Positions 7,307 through 14,428 of a stretch of DNA of 33,321 nucleotides are shown one piece after another. Numbering within the stretch: position 1 is the stretch's first letter; each line of letters starts with the position of its first letter. The stretch is from positions 1 through 33,321 of the forward strand of contig JAGQJZ010000025.1 of assembly GCA_020430445.1 (NCBI GenBank), written 5' to 3'. A model generated the notes under the pieces. That model saw only the letters and a program-made list of their open reading frames with translations. It searched no databases and was not told where the DNA came from. Source of the DNA: Nitrospina sp. (GTDB lineage Bacteria > Nitrospinota > Nitrospinia > Nitrospinales > Nitrospinaceae). Made by a program: the position numbers and the translations under genes.

Positions 7307-7853
7307 AAATATACTGACCCAGATCGGGGAAGATCCGTCCCGGGAAGGGTTGAAAAACACTCCGGAACGTGTGGAAAAATCGCTGAAGTTTTTGACCAGC
7401 GGGTACCACACCAACATCTCCGACCTGGTCAACGACGCCCTGTTCGAAGACCATGAAACGGACGAGATGGTCATCGTCCGCGACGTTGAACTCTACAGCC
7501 TGTGTGAACACCACATGCTCCCCTTCTTTGGCAAATGCCACGTGGCCTACATCCCGAAGGGGAAAATCATCGGGCTGAGCAAGATCCCGCGTATCGTGGA
7601 CGTTTTCAGCCGAAGACTCCAGGTTCAGGAGAAACTCACCACCCAGATCGCGAACTGCCTGAACGATGTGCTCAAACCCCTGGGCATCGGCGTGGTCATC
7701 GAAGCGCACCACCTGTGCATGGCCATGCGCGGCGTGCAGAAACAAAACTCGTACACCACCACCAGTTCCATGCTCGGCCTGTTCAACGACGACGCCCGCA
7801 CGCGGGCGGAATTCCTGGCCCTGATCCGCGGCACCAGCATCCCCCTGCGGTGA
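7290..7853 (+). CDS. folE: GTP cyclohydrolase I
   Basis: A 187-residue enzyme converting GTP to 7,8-dihydroneopterin triphosphate, the first step of folate, queuosine and biopterin-type pathways. Zinc ligands are Cys72 and His75 ([10 protein letters not shown]) and Cys143 (HHLCMAMRG); the [16 protein letters not shown] opening is standard. I choose the GTG at 7290, preceded by GAGGTG at 7278-7283 with normal spacing; upstream TTG (7266) and GTG (7281) are in frame but lack a site. The start lies inside the end of the PTPS gene, so the two are probably translationally coupled and act in sequence. Confidence 0.95.
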   Translation: MKDLIKNILTQIGEDPSREGLKNTPERVEKSLKFLTSGYHTNISDLVNDALFEDHETDEMVIVRDVELYSLCEHHMLPFFGKCHVAYIPKGKIIGLSKIPRIVDVFSRRLQVQEKLTTQIANCLNDVLKPLGIGVVIEAHHLCMAMRGVQKQNSYTTTSSMLGLFNDDARTRAEFLALIRGTSIPLR

Positions 7854-7898
7854 GGCATAAACCCTTTTATTTAAAAAGAGTTAGAGGAGTCTCATTTT

Positions 7899-7928
7899 TT
7901 GACAAGCCAAACCCCGCCCCGCTATAAT
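7899..7928 (+). promoter_or_regulatory. Consensus sigma70 promoter of phoH
   Basis: TTGACA at 7899-7904 and TATAAT at 7923-7928 are both perfect consensus hexamers, separated by 18 bases. Transcription would start near 7934-7936, only 1-3 bases before the phoH ATG at 7937, leaving no room for a ribosome-binding site. Confidence 0.85.
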
Positions 7929-7936
7929 GATGTACG

Positions 7937-8968
7937 ATGACAACCCCCGACGACAAGGCAGAACAGACCGTCCCCGCCCAGGACCGCGTCCTTGAGATCA
8001 ACCAGCACCTCCCTGAAATTTTTGGCACCCAGGACGCCAATCTCAAGCTGATCGAAAAAAAATTGAATGTCCGGGTCACCACCCGCGACAATCAAGTCCG
8101 CATCAGCGGGCCACCGGCATCCGTCGACGCGGTGGGCCGCCTCCTCCTCCAGTTGCACACGCTGATGGAGCGCGGCACCCAGCTCGCCAACGGGGACATT
8201 AAATTCGCCATCCGCCTGGTCGCGGAAGACCCGGAAGTGGATATCATCGGGCTCTTTTCCGAACGCATCTCAGTCTCTCCCAAGATCGGCTACATCACGC
8301 CCAAAACCCCCGGCCAGCGCGAACTCATTCACGCCATCCGCGCCAACGACATCGCCCTGGTGGTGGGCCCGGCCGGAACGGGCAAAACCTACCTCGCCGT
8401 GGCCCTGGCGGTGGAAGGGTTTCTCAACCGGCAGTTCCAGCGCATCATCCTGGCCCGCCCCGCGGTGGAAGCGGGAGAGAAACTGGGATTCCTTCCCGGA
8501 GACATCTCCGAGAAAATCAATCCCTACCTGATGCCGCTCTACGACGCCCTGTACGACATGGTCGAGTTCAACAAGGTGCAGCAGATGATCCGGGAGGGCT
8601 ATATCGAAATCGCGCCACTGGCGTACATGCGCGGCCGCACGCTGAACGACTCCTTCATCATCCTGGACGAGGGGCAGAACGCGACACCGGAACAGATGAA
8701 AATGTTCCTCACCCGCCTCGGCTTCCGTTCCAAGATGGTGGTCACGGGAGACATCACCCAGGTCGACCTGCCACGCGGCACCCTGTCCGGCCTCATTGAG
8801 GCGCACCGCATCCTGCAGGGGATCGAGGGCATCAGCATTATCAACTTTTCGGAGAAAGACGTGGTGCGGCACGAACTGGTCAAAAAAATCGTCAAGGCCT
8901 ACGACCGGAAAGACAGTCTGTGGGAAGAGCACAAACCCGGCGCCAGGCCGGATGACTCCGGGAAATAA
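7937..8968 (+). CDS. ybeZ: PhoH-family ATPase (YbeZ-like)
   Basis: A 343-residue PhoH-like P-loop ATPase, linked in many bacteria to RNA maturation together with YbeY. Residues about 20-80 form the KH-like RNA-binding N-terminus. The Walker A is GPAGTGKT at 144-151 and the Walker B FIILDEGQNAT with Asp244 and Glu245; VVTGDITQVDLPRG follows. Length and layout are usual for the YbeZ type. The ATG at 7937 has no ribosome-binding site and sits directly at the predicted transcription start, so translation is probably leaderless. ybeY follows after 9 bases. Confidence 0.94.
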   Translation: MTTPDDKAEQTVPAQDRVLEINQHLPEIFGTQDANLKLIEKKLNVRVTTRDNQVRISGPPASVDAVGRLLLQLHTLMERGTQLANGDIKFAIRLVAEDPEVDIIGLFSERISVSPKIGYITPKTPGQRELIHAIRANDIALVVGPAGTGKTYLAVALAVEGFLNRQFQRIILARPAVEAGEKLGFLPGDISEKINPYLMPLYDALYDMVEFNKVQQMIREGYIEIAPLAYMRGRTLNDSFIILDEGQNATPEQMKMFLTRLGFRSKMVVTGDITQVDLPRGTLSGLIEAHRILQGIEGISIINFSEKDVVRHELVKKIVKAYDRKDSLWEEHKPGARPDDSGK

Positions 8969-8977
8969 GCGCCATCG

Positions 8978-9445
8978 ATGGAAATCCTGATCCGAAACGG
9001 CCAGCGCAAGATCCCGCTGGACAAGGCGCGCTTGAAGAAAAAAACGGCGGCGGTGCTCGAGGCCCTCGGCCAGGGCCACACGGAACTCAGCGTTTTATTC
9101 ACAAACGATGCAAAAATCCGTGAGCTGAATTACAATTACCGGGACAAGGACCGGCCTACGGACGTGCTGTCGTTCCCGCAGGACGAAGACGCGGTGGACG
9201 AAGACGGACGGCGCATTCTCGGCGACGTGGCGATTTCCGTTGAAACCGCCGTCCAGCAGGCACAGGACCATGAACTGACTCTGGAGCAGGAACTGATGCT
9301 GCTGACCATTCACGGCGTTCTGCATCTGCTCGGGCACGACCACGAGCGGTCCGCCAAGGAAGCGTCCTTTATGAAAAGGACGACCAAGAAGATCTTTCAG
9401 GAGCTCTACCCCGGTGTGCTCCCCTCCGGCACCAGCAATTTTTAA
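8978..9445 (+). CDS. ybeY: Endoribonuclease YbeY
   Basis: A 155-residue metal-dependent RNase for rRNA processing and 70S ribosome quality control. The zinc motif HGVLHLLGHDH gives His112, His116 and His122. The RPTDVLSFPQ segment (59-68) is the other family hallmark. Start ATG 8978 follows a GGGAA stretch. It lies 9 bases after phoH, the common partner, but the usual next genes (a 7TM-HD hydrolase, diacylglycerol kinase, era) are absent and a HIT gene follows instead. Confidence 0.96.
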   Translation: MEILIRNGQRKIPLDKARLKKKTAAVLEALGQGHTELSVLFTNDAKIRELNYNYRDKDRPTDVLSFPQDEDAVDEDGRRILGDVAISVETAVQQAQDHELTLEQELMLLTIHGVLHLLGHDHERSAKEASFMKRTTKKIFQELYPGVLPSGTSNF

Positions 9446-9475
9446 AACGGGATTCGGCTTCTCATGAGGTGACCT

Positions 9476-9964
9476 GTGGAATACCTGTGGGCTCCCTGGC
9501 GCATGGAATACATCAAGGAAAAAAAATCGGACGAATGCATCTTCTGCGTTCTGCCGCCTGAAAACGACGACGCTAAAAACCGCATCCTGTACCGCGGATC
9601 GGCCTGCTTTGTCATCATCAACGTGTACCCTTACTCCAACGGTCACCTGATGGTGACGCCCTACCGGCACCTGCCCTGCCTCACCCAGGCGAATCAGGAT
9701 GAAATGCGGGAAACCGCCGCCCTGCTGCAGAAGAGCATCGAAATCCTGCGGGGGGAGTTCAACGCGGACGGATTCAACGTCGGCTACAACATCGGCAAGA
9801 GCGCCGGGGCCGGATTCGACGAACACATCCACGCCCACATCGTTCCCCGCTGGACGGGAGACACGAACTTCATGCCGGTGCTGAGCGAGGTCAAGGTCCA
9901 TCCCGAACACATCCAGGCCACTTATGACCGCCTGATCCCGCATTTCAAAAAACTCACCCTGTAA
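9476..9964 (+). CDS. HIT-family nucleotide hydrolase/phosphorylase
   Basis: A 162-residue histidine-triad protein. The triad is His117, His119 and His121 (HIHAHIVPRW). Cys21 and Cys24 (CIFC) probably bind zinc, as in the bacterial branch with Ap4A phosphorylase or hydrolase activity. It starts MEYLWAPWRMEYI, a typical opening for that branch. The start is GTG 9476, supported by GAGGTGA at 9466-9472. It lies 30 bases after ybeY and 12 bases before mutS. The exact nucleotide substrate cannot be read from the sequence. Confidence 0.92.
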   Translation: MEYLWAPWRMEYIKEKKSDECIFCVLPPENDDAKNRILYRGSACFVIINVYPYSNGHLMVTPYRHLPCLTQANQDEMRETAALLQKSIEILRGEFNADGFNVGYNIGKSAGAGFDEHIHAHIVPRWTGDTNFMPVLSEVKVHPEHIQATYDRLIPHFKKLTL

Positions 9965-9976
9965 CCGTTCCTTTCC

Positions 9977-12634
9977 ATGAGCAAAGCCCCGGGCGAAAAA
10001 AAATCCAGCGTGGAAGAGACGCCCATGATGCAGCAGTACATGAGCATCAAGAGCGATCATCCGGACGACATCCTGTTTTTTCGCATGGGCGACTTTTATG
10101 AAATGTTTTTCGAGGACGCCAAAACCGCCGCGTCGATCCTTGAAATCGCCCTGACCAGCCGCAACAAAAACCAGGAACAGCCCATTCCCATGTGCGGCAT
10201 CCCGCACCATTCGGCCGGCCTGTACGTCGCCAAACTGATCCGGAGCGGCAAACGCATCGCCATCTGCGAGCAGGTGGAGGACCCCAAACAGACCAAGGGC
10301 CTGGTGCGCCGGGAGGTGGTGCGCGTGATCACACCGGGAACGGTGATGGAAGACAACCTGCTCGATCCCCGTGCCCCGCATCATCTGGTTTCAATCGTGA
10401 TGCAGCAGGAAGGCACCGGCCTGGCGGCGCTGGACCTTTCCACCGGTCATTTTTTCATCACCCAGATCACCGGCGATGAAACGGACTCCACCCTGCAGGG
10501 CGAGCTGGCCAAGCTCGAGCCCAAGGAGGTCATCTGTCCGGAATCCCTGCTGGCGCAGAACGGCCACGGTCCGGCCCGGCCTTCCACGCCCGACCTGGAG
10601 TGGCGGCCGCGCGAAGACTGGACGTTTCACGGCGCCCAGGCGCGCCGCTGCCTGCTGGAACATTTCAAGACCCAGACGCTGGAAGGATTCGGCTGCGAAC
10701 AACTGCCTCTCGCCGTCAGCGCCGCCGGCGGCCTGCTGCATTACCTGCAGGAAACGCAAAAGGCCAGCCTGCGACATCTCAACCGGTTGTCCACCGTTCA
10801 CCTCGATGATTTCATGGCGCTGGACGAGGCCACGGTGCACAGCCTGGAGCTTGTCCGGTCCAGCACCGGAAACCGCAAGCAGTCGCTGCTCGGCCTGCTC
10901 GACGAAACTAAAACCCCCATGGGGGCGCGGCGGGTCCGGGAATGGATTTTAAAACCCCTCGTTCAGAAGGCCCCGACGGAAGAACGCCTGAACGCGGTCG
11001 CCCTGTTCAAACAGGATCCCATGCTGCGCCAGGAAGTGCGCGACCTGCTGTCCGGCATTCTCGATCTCGAACGGCTGTTGGGGCGGGTCTCGTTGTCCAC
11101 CGGCAGCGCGCGCGAACTGGTGGCGCTCAAAAACTCCATCGCCCCCCTGCCCGTTTTAAGAAAAACGCTCGAAGGCGCCAGCGCTCCGGCGCTGGACACG
11201 CTGCTCAACTCCTGGGACGACCTCACGGGAATACACGCGCTCATCGACCGGGTCATTGTCGACGATCCACCGTTGAACACCAAGGAAGGGCACATCATCA
11301 AGCCCGGCAACGACACCGAGCTCGACCGGCTGAAGACCGTCTCCGCCGACAGCAACAAAGCGATCGCCGCGCTCGAAGTGCGGGAGAGGGAGCGCACGCG
11401 CATCCCGCAACTCAAGGTGGGGTACAACAAAATCTACGGTTACTACCTGGAAGTCACCAAGAAAAATCTCGACCGCATCCCCGAGGATTACATCCGCAAG
11501 CAGTCGCTGGTCAACGCCGAACGGTACATCTGCCCGGAGTTGAAGGAACTCGAAGAGGAAATTTCCGGAGCGGAAGAAAAAATCCAGGGGAAGGAACAGG
11601 CCCTCCTCCGGCAGGTACGCGAACAGACCGCGCTGGAAGGCAAACGCATTCAGGACATGACCGGCGTCATCAGCACTCTGGACGCCCTCTCCGGATTCGC
11701 CGAGGTGGCACACCGCAACGACTACACCCGGCCACAGCTTGAAGACAGCCGGGAACTGGTGATCGAAAACGGACGGCACCCGCTTGTGGAAGCGCTCGAC
11801 CCGGCTCAAAAGTTCACGCCCAACGATTGCCGCCTCGACTGCGCGGACAACCAGATCATGATCATCACCGGGCCCAACATGGCCGGGAAGTCGACCTACC
11901 TGCGGCAGGTGGCGCTGATCACCCTGATGGCGCAGATCGGCTGTTTCGTTCCGGCGGGACAGGCGCAGGTCGGCATGGTCGACCGCATCTTCTCCCGCGT
12001 GGGAGCGCAGGACCATCTGGTGCGCGGACAGTCGACCTTCATGGTGGAGATGAACGAAACCGCCAACATCCTCAACAACGCCACCGGCAAAAGCCTGATC
12101 ATCCTCGATGAAATCGGACGGGGCACAAGCACCTTTGACGGACTCAGCCTCGCCTGGGCCATTGCCGAATACCTGCACGGCCCGGATGGCCTGGGCTGCC
12201 GCACGCTGTTCGCCACGCATTACCACGAACTGACCGAACTCGCCCTGCTGCACCCCGGAGTGCAGAACCTGCAGGTACAGGTCAAGGAATGGAATGACGA
12301 GATCATGTTCCTGCACAAGATCGGCCCCGGCGGCGCGGACCGCAGCTACGGCATCCAGGTAGCGCGGCTGGCGGGCCTGCCGGAATCCGTTCTGAGCCGG
12401 GCCCGGGAGATTCTGGCCAATCACGAATCCGCGGAGTTCGACGCGGCGGGCTTTCCCAGAAGGGGCCACTCCGGAGACGCCCCTGAAACGCCCCTGCAAT
12501 TGGGCCTGTTTCAGGAAACCGCCTCCCCCCTGGTGCGTAAAATCCAGGAACTGGATCCCGACGCCCTGACTCCGCGCCAGGCCCTGGACGCGCTGTACGA
12601 GCTGGTGAAGCTGGTGAAAAAGGACTCTGCATGA
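9977..12634 (+). CDS. mutS: DNA mismatch repair protein MutS
   Basis: An 885-residue full-length MutS that finds mismatches and recruits the repair machinery. The mismatch-contact motif is Phe40-Tyr41-Glu42 in MGDFYEMFF. The Walker A is GPNMAGKST at 632-640, followed by STFMVEMNETANIL, LIILDEIGRGTSTFDGLS and FATHYHEL. The C-terminus ends in a short helix-turn-helix-like segment (TPRQALDALYELVKLVKK) used for dimerisation. Start ATG 9977 has no strong ribosome site, but the N-terminus aligns well with E. coli MutS. It overlaps the epimerase gene by ATGA. No mutL is seen nearby. Confidence 0.97.
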   Translation: MSKAPGEKKSSVEETPMMQQYMSIKSDHPDDILFFRMGDFYEMFFEDAKTAASILEIALTSRNKNQEQPIPMCGIPHHSAGLYVAKLIRSGKRIAICEQVEDPKQTKGLVRREVVRVITPGTVMEDNLLDPRAPHHLVSIVMQQEGTGLAALDLSTGHFFITQITGDETDSTLQGELAKLEPKEVICPESLLAQNGHGPARPSTPDLEWRPREDWTFHGAQARRCLLEHFKTQTLEGFGCEQLPLAVSAAGGLLHYLQETQKASLRHLNRLSTVHLDDFMALDEATVHSLELVRSSTGNRKQSLLGLLDETKTPMGARRVREWILKPLVQKAPTEERLNAVALFKQDPMLRQEVRDLLSGILDLERLLGRVSLSTGSARELVALKNSIAPLPVLRKTLEGASAPALDTLLNSWDDLTGIHALIDRVIVDDPPLNTKEGHIIKPGNDTELDRLKTVSADSNKAIAALEVRERERTRIPQLKVGYNKIYGYYLEVTKKNLDRIPEDYIRKQSLVNAERYICPELKELEEEISGAEEKIQGKEQALLRQVREQTALEGKRIQDMTGVISTLDALSGFAEVAHRNDYTRPQLEDSRELVIENGRHPLVEALDPAQKFTPNDCRLDCADNQIMIITGPNMAGKSTYLRQVALITLMAQIGCFVPAGQAQVGMVDRIFSRVGAQDHLVRGQSTFMVEMNETANILNNATGKSLIILDEIGRGTSTFDGLSLAWAIAEYLHGPDGLGCRTLFATHYHELTELALLHPGVQNLQVQVKEWNDEIMFLHKIGPGGADRSYGIQVARLAGLPESVLSRAREILANHESAEFDAAGFPRRGHSGDAPETPLQLGLFQETASPLVRKIQELDPDALTPRQALDALYELVKLVKKDSA

Positions 12635-13554
12635 ACATCCTGCTGACCGGTGGAGCGGGATTCATCGGCTCTCATGTGGCCGAGGCCTGTCTTGACGCCG
12701 GACACCGCGTGGTGGTGGTCGACAACCTGTCCACCGGCAACAGGGACCGGGTTCCGAAAGAAGCCGTCTTTTATGAACTCGACATCACCCGGGACGACCT
12801 GGGTCCGGTGTTCCGCGATGAAAAAATCGACGTGGTCAACCACCACGCCGCGCAGGTTTCGGTACAGGATTCCTTCCGCGATCCAATTTTCGACGCTAAG
12901 TCTAATATATTCGGGACTTTACAATTAATCCAAAATGCTCTATCGTATCAAGTTGCGAGGATTGTTTTCGCTTCTACCGGGGGCGCCCTGTACGGCGAGA
13001 TGGAAGGAACTCCGGCTAACGAGTCTGCCATTCCGGATCCCAAAAGCCCTTACGCCATCTCCAAGCTCACCGGGGAACATTATCTTGACGTTTTGAGCCA
13101 TTCGCATGTGCTGGAACCGGTCGTTCTGCGTTACGCAAACGTTTACGGTCCCGGCCAAAACCCGCTAGGGGAAGCGGGTGTCGTTGCGATACACTGTCAC
13201 CGGCTGTGCGCAGGCAACGCTCCCATTATTTTTGGAGACGGTGAACAGACCCGGGACTTTATCTCGGTGCGCGATGTCGTGTCCGCAAACCTGAAAGCGC
13301 TGGAACCTGGAGTTTCCGGCACCTTCAACGTGGGCACGGGTATCGAAACCTCGATCAACACGCTGACCGGGATGCTGGTCCGTCTGTCCGGTTTACAGGT
13401 AGACATTGATCACCAGCCTGCAAAACCGGGCGAACTGTTCCGCAGCGCGGTGGACGCCGCCAGACTTCGAAAAACGGGCTGGGAGCCCGTCCAAAACCTT
13501 GAGAACGGTTTACTTGAAACCTATGACTATTTTTACAGACAGGCCAGGCATTAG
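12631..13554 (+). CDS. NAD-dependent nucleotide-sugar epimerase/dehydratase
   Basis: A 307-residue extended SDR enzyme close to UDP-glucose 4-epimerases. The NAD motif GGAGFIGS is at 7-14, Asp31 ends the second strand and Tyr141-x3-Lys145 (YAISK) is catalytic. Ser115/Thr116 complete the site. The RYANVYGPGQNP and GDGEQTRDFI segments belong to the sugar-nucleotide part. It starts at the ATGA overlap with mutS. Codons for residues about 88-117 (12892-12984) are AT-rich and include ATA, TTA, CTA and AGG, unlike the rest of the gene. The sugar cannot be assigned. Confidence 0.9.
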   Translation: MNILLTGGAGFIGSHVAEACLDAGHRVVVVDNLSTGNRDRVPKEAVFYELDITRDDLGPVFRDEKIDVVNHHAAQVSVQDSFRDPIFDAKSNIFGTLQLIQNALSYQVARIVFASTGGALYGEMEGTPANESAIPDPKSPYAISKLTGEHYLDVLSHSHVLEPVVLRYANVYGPGQNPLGEAGVVAIHCHRLCAGNAPIIFGDGEQTRDFISVRDVVSANLKALEPGVSGTFNVGTGIETSINTLTGMLVRLSGLQVDIDHQPAKPGELFRSAVDAARLRKTGWEPVQNLENGLLETYDYFYRQARH

Positions 13555-14218
13555 GTCCGCGCTCAAAATCGCCGCGGTCGTCTGCCTTCTGCTGATCCCC
13601 AGCTTCGGCCGGGCCGATGACGATCCCGGAATCGTCAATATCGGCGTGAAAGCCAGTTCCCGTCTGGTGCTGGTGGACGCCCTGCTGGTGGACGCGTTCA
13701 ATGAAAGCACCATGGAGGCGGTTGAGAGCGGCGTCCCCATCTCTTTCACCTACATGCTGGAATTGATCCAGAAGGTCGACATCCTGCCGGACAAGACCGT
13801 CAGCCGCAACACGGTGGTCAACACCGTCCAGCACGACAGCCTCAAGGGAATCTTCACGTTCACTTCCAAGGGCAAGGGAATCGACCGCAAAGTGGTCACC
13901 AAAAAACCCGAACGCTTTCAGGAACTGATGCAGACCCTGCACGATGTTCCGCTCGCACCGGTCCACAAGCTGGACTCGAAAGTCCAATATGTGGTCCGCG
14001 TTCGCGCCGAACTGGAAGCGGACGGTTTCGGATTTCCCTTCAACTACCTGTTGTTCTTTGTTCCCTTCAACGAGTTTGAAACCCACTGGGCGGAATCGTC
14101 TCCCCTGATTCTGGACCCGAACCTCACCTTTTCCATTGAAACCGAAGAAGAGGGAAACAACGCTCCCGAAAAACCGCAGTCCACGGAAGTAAAAGCCGTG
14201 GTCCGGTCCTTCAACTGA
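13523..14218 (+). CDS. DUF4390-type exported protein
   Basis: A 231-residue exported protein. The start ATG 13523 gives a signal peptide (positively charged start, core LKIAAVVCLLLIPSFG, probable cleavage after GRA). The mature part has the SSRLVLVDALLVDAFNE and MEAVESGVPISFTYMLEL features I associate with DUF4390. That family typically lies beside an NtrY-like sensor kinase, as here. The gene overlaps the end of the epimerase by 32 bases in another frame. An in-frame extension upstream to 13406 is not used because it lacks a signal peptide. It may sense or tune an envelope signal for the kinase, but that is inference. Confidence 0.75.
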   Translation: MTIFTDRPGIRSALKIAAVVCLLLIPSFGRADDDPGIVNIGVKASSRLVLVDALLVDAFNESTMEAVESGVPISFTYMLELIQKVDILPDKTVSRNTVVNTVQHDSLKGIFTFTSKGKGIDRKVVTKKPERFQELMQTLHDVPLAPVHKLDSKVQYVVRVRAELEADGFGFPFNYLLFFVPFNEFETHWAESSPLILDPNLTFSIETEEEGNNAPEKPQSTEVKAVVRSFN

Positions 14219-14428
14219 TACCGCGACCGCCCTCCGGCCGCCCTACTCCCTCAAGCACCTCCATCCGGAATACCTGGAAACAACTTTCCCACAACCGGAA
14301 TCATCCCATTTCTCACAGGTGAACGCAGCGAAGCGCCGGGGGGATCGAATGCTCCGTCTTTTTTTGATGTTTATTCACAGGCCATGGCGTAAACTGTTGC
14401 AATTAAAATCCATTCAGGTGGACCGCCG

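Noticed and set aside
11156..12499. A 447-codon open frame opposite mutS
   Set aside because: mutS is unmistakable on the plus strand; the antisense product has no recognisable motif and no ribosome-binding site.
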